DNA of 64,000 nt from NCBI GenBank assembly GCA_002842435.1, contig PHCX01000006.1, forward strand, positions 310,001 to 374,000. Direction: 5' to 3'. Position numbers and translations under genes: made by a program. Below the pieces are notes generated by a model that ran no database searches, was not told where the DNA came from, and was given only the letters and a program-made list of their open reading frames with translations. Source of the DNA: Betaproteobacteria bacterium HGW-Betaproteobacteria-1. GTDB lineage: Bacteria > Pseudomonadota > Gammaproteobacteria > Burkholderiales > Methylophilaceae. Below are positions 46,960-57,629 of this stretch, one piece after another. Numbering within the stretch: the first letter of the stretch is position 1; every line of letters starts with the position of its first letter.

Positions 46960-48072
46960 TCAGTTTTCCACCAGTATCCTCAACATCCGGCGCAAAGGTT
47001 CGGCAGCCCCCCACAGCAACTGGTCGCCTACCGTAAATGCAGCCAGATAATCATCACCCATGCTCATCTTGCGCAAGCGTCCAACAGGCACATTCAAGGT
47101 GCCGGTTACTGCAGCCGGGGTCAGCTCCTTCATGGTCACTTCACGCTCATTGGGAATGACCTTGGCCCATGGATTGGCATTGGCTATCAACGCATGCACA
47201 TCATCCAACGGCAGATTCTTTCTCAACTTGAGGGTCAATGCCTGCGAATGGCAGCGCATCGCGCCAATGCGCACACAAAGTCCGTCAATTGGAATTGGCG
47301 CGCTTTCCAGGCCAAGGATCTTGTTGGTTTCAGCCGCGCCCTTCCATTCCTCCTTGCTCTGACCATTGCCCAGATCCTTGTCGATCCAGGGAATCAGGCT
47401 TCCCGCCAGTGGCACGCCGAAATGTGCAGTAGGAAAACGCTGGTCGCGCAAGGTCCCTGCGACCTCGCGGTCTATATCCAGAATGGCTGAAGCTGGATCG
47501 GACAACAGATCACTCGCAACACGGTGCGCCTCACCCATCTGCTTCAACAATTCACGCATATTCTGGGCACCGGCGCCGGAAGCCGCCTGATAGGTCATGG
47601 CTGTTGCCCACTCGACCAGATTCTCGCGGAACAATCCACCGAGCGACATCAGCATCAGAGAAACCGTACAATTACCGCCGATCCAGTTCCTGCCTCCCCT
47701 GACCAGCGCATCATCGATCACGCTGCGATTGACCGGATCCAGAATGATGACGGCATCCTGCTCCATGCGCAGCGTCGAGGCCGCATCTATCCAGTGGCCA
47801 TTCCAGCCTTCACCGCGCAGTTTCGGAAAGATTTCAGTGGTGTAGTCACCGCCCTGACAGGAAACGATGACATCCATCATCTTCAGTTGGGCAATGTTTC
47901 TTGCATCCTGCAGCGGCGGCACGTCGCGACCGACATCGGGACCCTTGCCGCCCGGGCTGGATGTTGTAAAGAACACCGGCTCGATCAGGGCAAAATCATT
48001 TTCTTCACGCATGCGTTGCATGAGCACCGAGCCCACCATGCCGCGCCAGCCTATAAAGCCTACTTTCATCAT
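46960..48072 (-). CDS. asd: Aspartate-semialdehyde dehydrogenase
   Basis: A 370-residue enzyme making aspartate semialdehyde for lysine, threonine and methionine synthesis. GWRGMVGS is the NADP-binding start, and the catalytic Cys lies in GGNCTVSL (about 135). The ATG at 48072 is chosen for the GAGG ribosome-binding site 8 bases upstream; the next codon is also ATG. Of the E. coli/gamma-type Asd family. It is 10 bases after leuB. Confidence 0.95.
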   Translation of the reverse strand: MMKVGFIGWRGMVGSVLMQRMREENDFALIEPVFFTTSSPGGKGPDVGRDVPPLQDARNIAQLKMMDVIVSCQGGDYTTEIFPKLRGEGWNGHWIDAASTLRMEQDAVIILDPVNRSVIDDALVRGGRNWIGGNCTVSLMLMSLGGLFRENLVEWATAMTYQAASGAGAQNMRELLKQMGEAHRVASDLLSDPASAILDIDREVAGTLRDQRFPTAHFGVPLAGSLIPWIDKDLGNGQSKEEWKGAAETNKILGLESAPIPIDGLCVRIGAMRCHSQALTLKLRKNLPLDDVHALIANANPWAKVIPNEREVTMKELTPAAVTGTLNVPVGRLRKMSMGDDYLAAFTVGDQLLWGAAEPLRRMLRILVEN

Positions 48073-48082
48073 GTTCTTGTCC

Positions 48083-49141
48083 TCAAAGCGCTGCGACGAC
48101 CGCATCACCCATCTCGCTACACTTCACTTTCTTGCAGCCATCGGTATAGATATCCGCTGTGCGATACCCTTCTGCCAGCGCCTGCTTGACAGCGTTTTCG
48201 ATACGCACAGCGTTGGTTTCATCATTAAAAGTGTAGCGCAGCATCATCGCAACAGACAGGATGGTCGCCAATGGATTGGCTACATCCTTGCCAGCGATGT
48301 CAGGTGCCGAACCGTGGCTGGGTTCATACATGCCCTTGTTGTTGGCATCCAGCGAAGCCGACGGCAGCATGCCGATGGAGCCGGTCAACATGGACGCCTC
48401 ATCGGAAAGGATATCTCCAAAGATATTGCCCGTCACCATGACATCGAACTGCTTGGGCGCACGCACCAGTTGCATGGCAGCATTATCGACATACATGTGA
48501 CTCAACTCGACTTCCGGATACTCCCTGGAAATCTCGATCATGACCTGACGCCAGAGTTCGGTGGCTTCCAGCACGTTGGCCTTGTCCACAGAACAGACCT
48601 TCTTGTTGCGCTTCATTGCGATCTGGAATGCAACATGGCCGATGCGGCGGATCTCGGACTCGTTATAGCGCATGGTATTGATGCCTTCGCGCTCGCCATT
48701 TGCCAGCGTCGAAATGCCGCGCGGTTGTCCGAAATAGATATCGCCCGTCAGTTCACGCACGATCATCAGATCCAGACCGGAAACCACCTCCGGCTTCAAG
48801 GTGGAAGCTGATGCCAACTCTGCATACAACAATGCCGGACGCAAGTTGGCAAACAAATTCAATTCCTTGCGTATGCGCAGCAAACCGCGCTCGGGGCGCA
48901 TGTCACGCGGCAGGCTGTCGTATTTCCAGTCGCCCACTGCTCCCAGCAGGACGGCATCGGCAGCCTTGGCCAGCGCCAGCGTATCCGCGGGCAATGGATC
49001 ACCTGCAGCCTCATAACCGGCACCGCCAATAGGCGCTTCATCCAGCTGCATTTCGAGGCCCAACGCCCGCAACACCTTGACCGCCTGAGCGACGATTTCC
49101 GGGCCTATGCCATCACCTGGCAACACTGCTATTTTCATCAT
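48083..49141 (-). CDS. leuB: 3-isopropylmalate dehydrogenase
   Basis: A 352-residue decarboxylating dehydrogenase of leucine synthesis. It has the PGDGIGPE start, the [14 protein letters not shown] substrate block and the C-terminal [18 protein letters not shown] motif. Starts [10 protein letters not shown], with the second ATG at 49138 equally likely. It is cotranscribed with leuD upstream. Confidence 0.95.
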   Translation of the reverse strand: MMKIAVLPGDGIGPEIVAQAVKVLRALGLEMQLDEAPIGGAGYEAAGDPLPADTLALAKAADAVLLGAVGDWKYDSLPRDMRPERGLLRIRKELNLFANLRPALLYAELASASTLKPEVVSGLDLMIVRELTGDIYFGQPRGISTLANGEREGINTMRYNESEIRRIGHVAFQIAMKRNKKVCSVDKANVLEATELWRQVMIEISREYPEVELSHMYVDNAAMQLVRAPKQFDVMVTGNIFGDILSDEASMLTGSIGMLPSASLDANNKGMYEPSHGSAPDIAGKDVANPLATILSVAMMLRYTFNDETNAVRIENAVKQALAEGYRTADIYTDGCKKVKCSEMGDAVVAAL

Positions 49142-49174
49142 CTTGCGAATTTCCGGGAATAATTTAGAAAACGG

Positions 49175-49819
49175 TTAGTTCTGGTTAAACAGCCAGGGCT
49201 GAGCGGCTTTATGCCTGGCCTCGAATACCTTGATCTGATCGACCTTCTGTAAAGTCAGACCGATATCATCCAGTCCATTCAACAGGCAATGCTTGCGGAA
49301 AGCATCGACATCAAAACTAAAAGACTGCCCACTGGGGGTCACCACCACTTGTTGTTCAAGATCGACCAGCAACTGGTAACCTGGATTGGCCTCGACTTCA
49401 CTGAACAGGATGTCGACCTCATCCGTATCTAGCTGGATAGGCAGAATGCCGTTCTTGAAACAGTTATTGAAGAAAATATCAGCATAACTAGGCGCGATAA
49501 TGCAACGGAAACCATAGTCCAGCAGCGCCCAGGGAGCATGCTCACGGCTGGAGCCGCAACCGAAATTCTCGCGTGCAAGCAGGATGCTGGCGCCCTGATA
49601 GCGCGGCTGGTTCAGCACAAAATCCGGATTGAGCGGACGATTGCTGTTATCCATGCCGGGCTCTCCATGGTCGAGGTAGCGCCATTCATCAAACGCATTG
49701 GGACCAAAGCCGGATCGCTTGATGGACTTGAGGAACTGCTTGGGAATGATGGCATCGGTATCGACATTGGCGCGATCCAACGGTGCTACCAGACCCTCTA
49801 GTTTTACAAAAGGTTGCAT
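49175..49819 (-). CDS. leuD: 3-isopropylmalate dehydratase small subunit
   Basis: A 214-residue swivel-domain subunit. It has [16 protein letters not shown] near the start and the [11 protein letters not shown] substrate loop (about 88-98). It partners LeuC. The two genes are separated by a short lipoprotein gene, an arrangement seen in several betaproteobacteria. Confidence 0.95.
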   Translation of the reverse strand: MQPFVKLEGLVAPLDRANVDTDAIIPKQFLKSIKRSGFGPNAFDEWRYLDHGEPGMDNSNRPLNPDFVLNQPRYQGASILLARENFGCGSSREHAPWALLDYGFRCIIAPSYADIFFNNCFKNGILPIQLDTDEVDILFSEVEANPGYQLLVDLEQQVVVTPSGQSFSFDVDAFRKHCLLNGLDDIGLTLQKVDQIKVFEARHKAAQPWLFNQN

Positions 49820-49844
49820 ATGTTTACTTTGTAAGCCTTATCAA

Positions 49845-49973
49845 TTATTTGGTTGATTTCTGTACTGCTTCGCCGGCCTTTTCAAGGTCCTTGCCCACAC
49901 CTTCGACCGTGTTGCATCCAGCCAGCGCGAAAGCCGAAATCAGAAGAAGGGAGCTCATTAACTTGATCATCAT
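49845..49973 (-). CDS. Entericidin A/B family small lipoprotein
   Basis: A 42-residue lipoprotein (MMIKLMSSLLL...) with a lipobox LAGC placing the lipidated Cys at residue 20. A short amphipathic mature peptide (NTVEGVGKDLEKAGEAVQKS) is typical of entericidin/EcnA-EcnB peptides. It sits between leuC and leuD in the same direction. The role in leucine metabolism is unclear; entericidins are linked to envelope stress and cell lysis balance. Confidence 0.85.
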   Translation of the reverse strand: MMIKLMSSLLLISAFALAGCNTVEGVGKDLEKAGEAVQKSTK

Positions 49974-50005
49974 TTTTCCTTTTCTTGCCTCAATGGATAA
50001 CTGCT

Positions 50006-51406
50006 TCAGTTCAATTGCCTGACATCGACAAAGTGCCCCGTCACAGCCGCAGCTGCCGCCATCTCCGGGCTGACCAGATGCGTACGTCCACCCTGCCCCT
50101 GCCGCCCCTCGAAATTACGGTTGGATGTCGAGGCACAACGCTCGCCCGGCTCCAGCCTGTCAGCATTCATGGCCAGGCACATGGAACAGCCCGGTTCACG
50201 CCACTCGAAGCCAGCTTCGGTAAATATCTTGTCCAAGCCCTCCTGTTCGGCCTGCGCCTTGACCAAACCGGACCCCGGCACCACCATCGCCAGCTTGACG
50301 TTGGCCGCGACCTTTCTGCCCTTGGCAACAGCCGCCGCGGCACGCAAGTCCTCAATGCGCGAGTTGGTGCAGGATCCGATAAACACCTTGTCGATCTCGA
50401 TCCCGGTAATCGGCGTATTCGCTTCCAATCCCATGTATTGCAATGCGCGTTCAATACCGCCACGTTTGGTAGGATCACTCTCTTTCGAAGGATCCGGCAC
50501 AAAGCCGTCAACACTGGTCACCATCTCCGGTGAAGTGCCCCAGGTGACTTGCGGCTGGATGTCTTCCGCCTTCAATTCCACCTCGGCATCGAACTTCGCC
50601 CCTTCATCACTATGCAAAGTACGCCAGTAGGCGACCGCTGCATCCCATTGCTCAGGCTTTGGCGCATAAGGACGACCCTTGACATAGTCGATGGTTGTGT
50701 CATCAACCGCCACCATGCCGGCGCGTGCACCCGCTTCAATGGCCATGTTGCACAGCGTCATGCGACCTTCCATGCTGAGGCTGCGTATCGCCGAACCGGC
50801 AAACTCGATGGCATAGCCGGTGCCGCCAGCGGTACCGATCTTGCCGATAATCGCGAGTGCGATATCCTTGGCGGTCACACCCTTGCCTAGCTGGCCTTCG
50901 ACACGGATCTGCATGGCCTTGGATTTCTTCTGCACCAGACACTGGGTCGCCAGCACATGCTCCACCTCTGAGGTACCGATACCGTGTGCCAGTGCACCGA
51001 AAGCACCGTGCGTGCTGGTATGCGAATCGCCGCAAACTACCGTCATGCCGGGCAAGGTCGCACCCTGCTCCGGGCCGATCACATGCACGATACCCTGACG
51101 TGCGTCATTCATCCTGAACTCGGTAATCCCGAATTCGGCACAATTGTTATCCAGTGTTTCCACCTGCAGGCGCGATACCGGATCGGCAATGCCATGGCTG
51201 CGGTCGGTGGTCGGCACGTTGTGATCGGGCACGGCCAGCACGCTGTTGATGCGCCAGACCTTGCGAGCACTCAGCTTCAGGCCTTCAAAGGCCTGCGGAC
51301 TGGTGACTTCATGCACCAGATGACGGTCGATATAAAGCAATGCCGTGCCATTCTCCTCCTGCACAACATGTGAATCGAATAATTTGTCGTAAAGCGTTTT
51401 TGCCAT
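50006..51406 (-). CDS. leuC: 3-isopropylmalate dehydratase large subunit
   Basis: A 466-residue aconitase-family subunit with [4Fe-4S] ligands in GSCTNSR (about 347) and CSMCLAM (about 407-413), and the [13 protein letters not shown] block. Starts [13 protein letters not shown]. It is 13 bases downstream of the yajQ-type gene and probably cotranscribed with it. Confidence 0.95.
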   Translation of the reverse strand: MAKTLYDKLFDSHVVQEENGTALLYIDRHLVHEVTSPQAFEGLKLSARKVWRINSVLAVPDHNVPTTDRSHGIADPVSRLQVETLDNNCAEFGITEFRMNDARQGIVHVIGPEQGATLPGMTVVCGDSHTSTHGAFGALAHGIGTSEVEHVLATQCLVQKKSKAMQIRVEGQLGKGVTAKDIALAIIGKIGTAGGTGYAIEFAGSAIRSLSMEGRMTLCNMAIEAGARAGMVAVDDTTIDYVKGRPYAPKPEQWDAAVAYWRTLHSDEGAKFDAEVELKAEDIQPQVTWGTSPEMVTSVDGFVPDPSKESDPTKRGGIERALQYMGLEANTPITGIEIDKVFIGSCTNSRIEDLRAAAAVAKGRKVAANVKLAMVVPGSGLVKAQAEQEGLDKIFTEAGFEWREPGCSMCLAMNADRLEPGERCASTSNRNFEGRQGQGGRTHLVSPEMAAAAAVTGHFVDVRQLN

Positions 51407-51419
51407 ATATGCCTATTAC

Positions 51420-51914
51420 TTAGTCTCTGAAATTACCAAACTGCAACGGAAAGTCTGTCACGCTTTTTTTCACATGCGCGATCGCATCCTGCAAAACATC
51501 GCGCTTGGCACCGTTCACACGCACCGTATCGCCCTGAATGCTGGCCTGCACCTTCAGTCCCGAATCCTTGATCAGCTTGACGATCTTCTTCGCCAGCTCA
51601 CTGTCGATACCGGCCTTGATCTTCAGCTCCTGCTTGACCTTGTTGCCGGAAATCTTCTGTACATCCTGATGATCGAGCCGCTTGCTGCTGTCCGGCTCCT
51701 TCTTCTCCATCCCCGGCAACAGGATGTCCTTGATCTGGTCCAGCTGAAAATCCGAATCGCCAAACAGGGTGATCAGTTTATCCTTTTCATTCAGCTCGAT
51801 ATTGGCGCTGGTTCCCTTGAAATCATACCGGTTGGCTATCTGCCGCCCGGCAACATCCACCGCGTTCTTCAACGCGACCATATCGACTTCGGAACTGATA
51901 TCAAATGAAGGCAT
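51420..51914 (-). CDS. YajQ family cyclic di-GMP/nucleotide-binding protein
   Basis: A 164-residue YajQ protein with two ferredoxin-like domains. It has the family blocks MPSFDISSEVD, ANRYDFKGT and VRVNGAKRDVLQ. In Xanthomonas and Pseudomonas YajQ homologues bind cyclic di-GMP, so this may be a receptor for the cyclase at 1622-3463 (inference). Family length is normal. Confidence 0.94.
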   Translation of the reverse strand: MPSFDISSEVDMVALKNAVDVAGRQIANRYDFKGTSANIELNEKDKLITLFGDSDFQLDQIKDILLPGMEKKEPDSSKRLDHQDVQKISGNKVKQELKIKAGIDSELAKKIVKLIKDSGLKVQASIQGDTVRVNGAKRDVLQDAIAHVKKSVTDFPLQFGNFRD

Positions 51915-52006
51915 TGTTATCCTTTCTCACTAATTCTGGTTCTGTCCAACATTTGCAACCGCTTCAAATTCAACGGCAAGCGCAGGCAATCAGAACCAGT
52001 CACGCA

Positions 52007-52318
52007 TCACTCAAAATGGCAGACGTAATCCAGCATCTCGATGGTTTCTATGTCGAAACTGGAATTTCCGGGCACCGTGAACTTGTCGCCGGCCTTGTAG
52101 GTTTTCCATTCGGACTCGCCCTGCAGTCTGACCTTGCAGACGCCGAGATTGATTTCCATCAACTCGGGAGCAACGGTGTTGAAAGTCAGGGTGCTGGGGA
52201 AGATGACACCGATGGTGCTGCGCGTGCCGTTAGGCAGCAGCACGGTGTGGCTGACACATTTGCCATCGAAATAGACGTTGGCTTTCTTTTTGACACTGAC
52301 ATTATCGAATTGCGCCAT
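52007..52318 (-). CDS. ppnP: Pyrimidine/purine nucleoside phosphorylase PpnP
   Basis: A 103-residue cupin-fold enzyme (DUF1255/YaiE) that phosphorolyses several nucleosides. It has the [21 protein letters not shown] start, [12 protein letters not shown] and [15 protein letters not shown] core (in parts). The start at 52318 is chosen by family length; a longer frame upstream is not conserved. Confidence 0.92.
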   Translation of the reverse strand: MAQFDNVSVKKKANVYFDGKCVSHTVLLPNGTRSTIGVIFPSTLTFNTVAPELMEINLGVCKVRLQGESEWKTYKAGDKFTVPGNSSFDIETIEMLDYVCHFE

Positions 52319-52606
52319 GCTGGTTACCCCTGGATTTTCAAGCTTGTGATTATCGCAGAAATCGGGCTCGGGCTCCACTGACAGCCTGCTGGAGTTGAAG
52401 TATCGAAGCGAAATGCTGCAAGCAAGCATGCAGCAAAGCAGCTGCTCGCAAAATTCGGCTAGACGGAGACAGATTTCGCCGGTTTCGCCGGTCAACAGTC
52501 ACTCTATTGACCAAAAAGCGGTGGAATATGGACCGGCAGGTGAATTTTCAGCCGATTTCCTTTAAGTCCGACAGGCTGTTAAGAGGCCGATTGATGACAC
52601 ACATTG

Positions 52607-53656
52607 TCAGGGGGCGGGGTTCATATAGCGCAAGTGAATCTGTTCGATTTCAGCCAGCAATTCCGCCGACAGCGGTTTCTGCCAGGCCGCAAGGTTCTCT
52701 CGCAGCTGCTGCATGCTGGTAGCACCGATGATGGTACTGGTCACAAACCAGCGATGGTAAACAAAGGAAAGTGCCAGTTCGGCCGGGCTGTAGCCGTGTT
52801 TCCGTGCCAGTGCAGCATACGCGGCACTGGCCGGCGTCACGTTCGGTTTCTCGTAACGCTGGGCAAATCCCCTGAACATGGTGGCACGGCCGCTGCCGCC
52901 TTCCAGATATTTGGCAGTCAGGTGGCCGAATGCCAGCGGCGAATAGGCCAGCAAACTGAGCCCCTCGCGATAACAGATCTCCACCAGACCAAACTCGAAG
53001 CCACGATTGATCAGGTTGTAGCAGTTCTGGATGCTGGCGATGACCGGCAAATCATGCTGGCGCGCCAGTCGAAGAAACTCCATGACACCCCACGGTTGCT
53101 CGTTGGAGACGCCGATATGACGGATTTTTCCCTCCGCCACCAGTTCCGCCAGCGCCTGCAACTGCTCATGAATACCGACCCACTGCCGCTGCTCGCCCTG
53201 CTCAAACTCCTGCGCAGGGTCGAACTGGTATTGACCAAACATCGGCACGTTTCGCTCCGGCCAGTGCAGCTGATAGAGGTCGATATAGTCGGTTTGCAGG
53301 CGTTGCAGCGAACCTTCGACCGCCTCACGCAGATTTCGCCGGTCGATTGCCTGCGGTCCGCCGCGTATCCATTCCAGCTTGCGTCTCGGTCCGGCAATCT
53401 TGGTGGCGAGCACGACATCCTCGCGGCGCTGATGCCGCAGCCAGTTACCAACGATGGTTTCGGTGCGGGTATAGGTCTCGGCCCTGGGCGGCACCGGATA
53501 CATCTCTGCCGTATCGATGAAACTGATGCCCTGCGTCAGTGCATAATCAAGCTGCTCATGCGCCTCCGCCTCGGTGTTCTGTTCGCCAAAAGTCATGGTA
53601 CCCAGGCAGATTGCAGATACAAGGAGCTCGCTTTGCCCCAGTTGACGATATTCCAT
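52607..53656 (-). CDS. Aldo/keto reductase, Tas-like
   Basis: A 349-residue NADP-dependent aldo/keto reductase of the Tas branch. It starts MEYRQLGQSEL. The catalytic Asp-Tyr are in FIDTAEMYPVPP (about 51-62), with Lys in LATKIAGP and His in LYQLHWPE. Substrate unknown. The ATG at 53656 follows AGGGGAAAT; an earlier frame start at 53701 is less likely. Confidence 0.9.
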   Translation of the reverse strand: MEYRQLGQSELLVSAICLGTMTFGEQNTEAEAHEQLDYALTQGISFIDTAEMYPVPPRAETYTRTETIVGNWLRHQRREDVVLATKIAGPRRKLEWIRGGPQAIDRRNLREAVEGSLQRLQTDYIDLYQLHWPERNVPMFGQYQFDPAQEFEQGEQRQWVGIHEQLQALAELVAEGKIRHIGVSNEQPWGVMEFLRLARQHDLPVIASIQNCYNLINRGFEFGLVEICYREGLSLLAYSPLAFGHLTAKYLEGGSGRATMFRGFAQRYEKPNVTPASAAYAALARKHGYSPAELALSFVYHRWFVTSTIIGATSMQQLRENLAAWQKPLSAELLAEIEQIHLRYMNPAP

Positions 53657-53712
53657 ATTTCCCCTGAAATCGGCGCTATTGAATGGCGCAAGGATTAACA
53701 ATACACGTCATG

Positions 53713-55044
53713 TTAACGGTTTGGCAGCCAGACTTCCACGCTGAATCCGCCCAGCGCTTGTGAACGGCCAAGATCCAGTCTGCCGCCATAACTTTCAACG
53801 ATATCCTTTACAATCGCCAGTCCGAGGCCGCTGCCCGGCTGACTTTCATCCGCCCGAAAACCTCGCACGGTGACCAGTTGCAACTCCTCCGGCGAGCAAC
53901 CCGGCCCATCATCCTCGATCGTGAATACTACGCCATCCGACTTTCGGACATTCAGCGACACCTGGCGATTGGCCCATTTGCAGGCGTTGTCCAGCAGGTT
54001 GCCGAGCAATTCCAGCAAATCTTCCTGATCGCCGGCAAAGACAGCGTCTTCATCCACGTGCCAGCGGATATCCAGCGTCTTGTCGACATGCATGAGCTGC
54101 AGGGTCTGCACCAGCATGTTGATCTCCTCCGGCAGATTGACACGCTGCCCCGGCAATGCATCGCCTATGAGTCGCGCCCGCTTCAATTCCCTTTCGACGA
54201 TACGACGCATCGCTTCAGTCGATTCCTGCAGGGAACGCTGCAGCTCCGGATGCGCCCTGATTTCAGGCTGTTCTGCCATCTGAGAGAGTATCGACAGACG
54301 CGTCTTCAGCGCATGTGCCAGGTTGCCCAGTGCTTCGCGTGAGCGTCTGGCCTTGTTACCCATGGCAGCCAGCAACCGGTTCAACTCGGCGATTACCGGC
54401 GCAATCTCGGCCGGTCCCGCCATCTCTACACGGTCGGTTTCGCCGCGCTCCAGCCGGCCCATATTGGCCCGCAATATCTGCAAGGGCTTGAGCTCTCTTC
54501 TGACGATGTAATATTGCAGCAACAACAAAATTGCCAATATCAGCGCCGATACCGCACCATAGAGCCACTGGAACTGGCGTAACCCGGCATCGAACTGCTT
54601 CAGATCCTCCGCCACGGTGATGCCGATCAGTCTGTCCTGCTTGAGGTAACCATGTGTGACCGAAAGCAGTCGCTGCTTGTCCGGGCCGTCCATAGTCAGC
54701 CGTACCTCGACTCCGGCTTTGACATCAGGCGTCAACAGATCCTGATCCCAGAGTGAGCGCGAGACATATTGCTGCCCGCCGGATTCGATGACGAAATAAT
54801 GTCCGGAAAACGGACGTTGATAGACGGTACTGATGCGCGTCGTATCAATCGTCATCTGGCCTGATGCATCGAACTGAATGCCGGCCAGCAGGCTTTCGCT
54901 ATCCTGCAGCAGGCGGCTTGCCATCTGCTCCTCTGTCAGGTGGCGAATGGCATAGCTGACCATGCCCCACTGCACAGTGAGCAGAATCACCAGACTGAGA
55001 GCCAGCCCCCAGGAAAGGCGCCCGCTCAATGATTTCACCGGCAT
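53713..55044 (-). CDS. Sensor histidine kinase (PhoQ/QseC-like)
   Basis: A 443-residue membrane sensor. TM1 (about 12-33), a periplasmic sensor of about 125 residues, TM2 (about 163-183), HAMP (about 184-240), the phospho-acceptor His in LAHALKTRLS (about 250), the N box LLDNACKWA and G boxes DDGPGC and GSGLGLAIVKDIV. Start 4 bases after the response-regulator stop. It probably phosphorylates the adjacent OmpR-type regulator. The signal is unknown. Confidence 0.92.
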   Translation of the reverse strand: MPVKSLSGRLSWGLALSLVILLTVQWGMVSYAIRHLTEEQMASRLLQDSESLLAGIQFDASGQMTIDTTRISTVYQRPFSGHYFVIESGGQQYVSRSLWDQDLLTPDVKAGVEVRLTMDGPDKQRLLSVTHGYLKQDRLIGITVAEDLKQFDAGLRQFQWLYGAVSALILAILLLLQYYIVRRELKPLQILRANMGRLERGETDRVEMAGPAEIAPVIAELNRLLAAMGNKARRSREALGNLAHALKTRLSILSQMAEQPEIRAHPELQRSLQESTEAMRRIVERELKRARLIGDALPGQRVNLPEEINMLVQTLQLMHVDKTLDIRWHVDEDAVFAGDQEDLLELLGNLLDNACKWANRQVSLNVRKSDGVVFTIEDDGPGCSPEELQLVTVRGFRADESQPGSGLGLAIVKDIVESYGGRLDLGRSQALGGFSVEVWLPNR

Positions 55045-55048
55045 GGGC

Positions 55049-55720
55049 TCACGATTCCTTGCTGCTGAACACGTAACCCTGACCCCGCTTGGTCTGAATC
55101 AGTTCAGGGCCGATCTTCTGCCGCAAGCGGTTGATATAGACCTCCAAGACATTGCTGTCCTTGTCGCTATCGTAATCGTAGACGTGTTCAGCCAGACGGC
55201 TCTTGGAAATCAGCTGGTCCGGATTCAGCATGAAATAACGTAACAACCGGTATTCCGTGCCGGTCAGACTTTCTTGACGGCCATTCTCACCGATCAGGCT
55301 TTGCGTCGCTTCATCCAGCGTGACACCGTGCACCGTCAATGGACCGACGACGACTCCCTGACTGCGCTTCAGTACAGCACCAACACGTGCCAGCAATTCT
55401 TCCACCTGAAACGGCTTGCCGATGTAATCATCGGCACCAGCCTTGAATCCTTCGACCTTTTCCTGCCAGCTGCCGCGGGCCGTCAACACTACCACCGGCA
55501 CCTTGTTACCACGCCTGCGCCAGTTGGCAAGAACTTCCAGCCCCGGGCGCTTGGGCAATCCCAGATCGAGAATGACCAGATCATAAGGCTCGATATCCCC
55601 CAGGCCTTCTGCATCGACACCGTCAGTGGAAAGATCCACGGCATAACCGGCTTGCTGCAGACTTGCGCGCAGTTGAGGTCCCAGGGTTACATCGTCTTCC
55701 ACCAGCAGCAGTCGCATCAT
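55049..55720 (-). CDS. OmpR/PhoB family response regulator
   Basis: A 223-residue response regulator. The receiver has acidic pair Glu8/Asp9/Asp10, phospho-acceptor Asp52 (VILDLGLP) and Lys in GADDYIGKPF. A winged helix-turn-helix DNA-binding domain follows, with TGTEYRLLRYFM. It lies between a PepSY protein gene (5 bases upstream) and the kinase gene, forming a three-gene unit. Confidence 0.94.
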   Translation of the reverse strand: MMRLLLVEDDVTLGPQLRASLQQAGYAVDLSTDGVDAEGLGDIEPYDLVILDLGLPKRPGLEVLANWRRRGNKVPVVVLTARGSWQEKVEGFKAGADDYIGKPFQVEELLARVGAVLKRSQGVVVGPLTVHGVTLDEATQSLIGENGRQESLTGTEYRLLRYFMLNPDQLISKSRLAEHVYDYDSDKDSNVLEVYINRLRQKIGPELIQTKRGQGYVFSSKES

Positions 55721-55725
55721 CCACC

Positions 55726-56061
55726 TCAGTCGTCGATTTCCATCTTGATCAGTTCACCGGTGCCGGCATTGATATCCAGCTCCCATACCACACCCTTGGC
55801 GTCAAGAATCTCGATTTCGTAGATATACAAACCGGATTTCCTGTTACGCTCGAGCTCGGTTTCAAGAATGTCGCCTGGTTTGATGGAACGTGCGATTTCC
55901 GAGATTTTCTCGAAGGACATGATTTCACCGGCAGCCTGCAAACGTCTTGCCTCCACATGACTGACATCCTCGCCGGCCCATGCCGGCGCTGAAAGCATCA
56001 GCATCAAGGCCAATACGGGAACAACAAGCACATGTTGGATCGAGTATATTTCGCGTTTCAT
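55726..56061 (-). CDS. PepSY-domain periplasmic protein
   Basis: A 111-residue protein with a signal peptide (about 1-28, cleavage after AWA) and a C-terminal PepSY domain (about 65-110, GLYIYEIEILDAKGVVWELDINAGTG in parts). PepSY proteins often modulate adjacent two-component systems or proteases. The start at 56061 is chosen over 56073 for its GAGG spacing. First gene of the PepSY-regulator-kinase unit. Confidence 0.88.
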   Translation of the reverse strand: MKREIYSIQHVLVVPVLALMLMLSAPAWAGEDVSHVEARRLQAAGEIMSFEKISEIARSIKPGDILETELERNRKSGLYIYEIEILDAKGVVWELDINAGTGELIKMEIDD

Positions 56062-56169
56062 ATGGCACCTCATCTGTTGCCGGCCGACGGCCGTACCTTT
56101 CCAGCATTAGCGGATTGATGCAAGTATAGCGCCGCAGCCTGAATTGAAACTTAAACGCACAGCCAAAAA

Positions 56170-56191
56170 AAACGGCACTTTCGTGCCGTTT
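56170..56191 (-). terminator. Rho-independent terminator after argG
   Basis: A 9-bp stem AAACGGCAC/GTGCCGTTT (56170-56178 and 56183-56191) with a TTTC loop and eight T on the minus strand. Confidence 0.93.
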
Positions 56192-56214
56192 CTGGTTACT
56201 TGCAAGCTTGCAAA

Positions 56215-57438
56215 CTAGCCGCGACGCTTGTCCAGGTTTGCAGCGATACGCATGCGCAAGGCATTGAGCTTGATAAAGCCGCCTGCGTCCTTCTGGTCGT
56301 AGGCACCGGCATCGTCCTCGAACGTGGCGATGGTCGGATCAAACAGCGAATCGGTCTTGCTGTCACGACCGACCACAATGACGTTGCCCTTGTATAGTTT
56401 GAGGCGCACGAAACCGTTGACGGTTTTCTGCGTATGGTCGATCAATGTCTGCAATGCGATACGCTCAGGACTCCACCAGTAGCCGTTGTAGATCAGGCTG
56501 GCATAGCGCGGCATCAGGTCATCCTTCAAATGCGCGACTTCACGGTCCAGCGTCAGCGATTCAATGGCACGGTGGCCCTTCAGCATGATGGTGCCACCCG
56601 GGGTTTCATAACAGCCGCGTGATTTCATGCCTACATAGCGGTTTTCCACCAGGTCGAGGCGACCGATGCCGTGCTTGCCGCCCAATCTGTTCAATTCTGC
56701 CAACAGTTCGTGCGGCGCCATCTTCTTGCCATTGAGCGCGACCGGGTCGCCGTGTGCATACTCGATATCCAGATACTCGGCGGCATCCGGTGCCTTTTCC
56801 GGGCTCACCGTCCAGCGCCACATGTCCTCTTCCGCTTCAGCGGCTGGGTTTTCCAGATGACGACCTTCGTAGGAAATATGCAGCAGGTTGGCGTCCATGG
56901 AATACGGACTGCCGCCCTGCTTGTGCTTCATCTCGACCGGAATGCCATGCTTTTCGGCATAGGCCAGTAACTTCTCGCGGGAGAGCAGATCCCATTCACG
57001 CCACGGCGCGATGACCTTGATGTTCGGGTTGAGCGCATAGGCGCCCAGTTCAAAGCGCACCTGATCGTTGCCCTTGCCGGTAGCACCGTGAGAGATAGCA
57101 TCGGCCTTGGTTTCGTTAGCGATTTCAATCAGGCGTTTGGCAATCAACGGACGGGCAATGGACGTCCCCAGCAGGTATTCGCCTTCATAGACAGTATTGG
57201 CGCGGAACATCGGAAACACGAAGTCGCGCACGAACTCTTCACGCAGGTCGTCAATGTAGATTTCCTTGATACCGAATTTCTTTGCCTTCTCGCGTGCCGG
57301 CTCCAGTTCCTCGCCCTGACCGACGTCGGCGGTAAAGGTCACCACTTCACACTGATAGGTGTCTTGCAGCCATTTGAGAATAACGGAGGTATCCAGACCG
57401 CCGGAATAGGCGAGTACGACTTTTTTGATTTCGCTCAT
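56215..57438 (-). CDS. argG: Argininosuccinate synthase
   Basis: A 407-residue ATP-dependent ligase joining citrulline and aspartate. P-loop-type AYSGGLDTS (about 10-18). The [13 protein letters not shown] block lies at about 114-126. The start at 57438 (MSEIKKVV) has an AGGAAAAAT ribosome-binding site; an ATG at 57456 is in frame. It lies downstream of argF with a repeat-bearing 191-base gap. Confidence 0.95.
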   Translation of the reverse strand: MSEIKKVVLAYSGGLDTSVILKWLQDTYQCEVVTFTADVGQGEELEPAREKAKKFGIKEIYIDDLREEFVRDFVFPMFRANTVYEGEYLLGTSIARPLIAKRLIEIANETKADAISHGATGKGNDQVRFELGAYALNPNIKVIAPWREWDLLSREKLLAYAEKHGIPVEMKHKQGGSPYSMDANLLHISYEGRHLENPAAEAEEDMWRWTVSPEKAPDAAEYLDIEYAHGDPVALNGKKMAPHELLAELNRLGGKHGIGRLDLVENRYVGMKSRGCYETPGGTIMLKGHRAIESLTLDREVAHLKDDLMPRYASLIYNGYWWSPERIALQTLIDHTQKTVNGFVRLKLYKGNVIVVGRDSKTDSLFDPTIATFEDDAGAYDQKDAGGFIKLNALRMRIAANLDKRRG

Positions 57439-57629
57439 ATTTTTCCTAAATAACAATTTTTAGCCACAGAGAACGCAGAGCTCACCGAGAAGAACTCTGT
57501 GGACTTTGTGATCTCTGTGGCTCGGATTTAGATTTTGTACAACTTCATTAAATCATTTGCGAGATGGTTGCGATTTTGGCGGTGGACACTAACCTGCTTG
57601 CAGGTTACGTGGTAGCCAAAAAGCCTTCG
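57439..57629. repeat. argF-argG intergenic region with inverted repeats
   Basis: A 191-base gap. AGCCACAGAGA (57462-57472) is inverted as TCTCTGTGGCT at 57512-57522. Further CTCTGTGG and GCAGAG copies lie between, so several folds are possible. A second palindrome TAACCTG/CAGGTTA at 57590-57607 lies closer to argF. It resembles dispersed intergenic repeats seen in some proteobacteria (memory, not checked). Confidence 0.6.

Noticed and set aside
52604..53698. 364-codon plus-strand frame opposite the Tas-like gene
   Set aside because: The minus-strand reading is a complete aldo/keto reductase with catalytic residues; the plus-strand one has no family features.
57462..57522. Possible insertion-sequence terminal repeats
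   Set aside because: The 11-base arms enclose only 39 bases, with no transposase and no target-site duplication visible.
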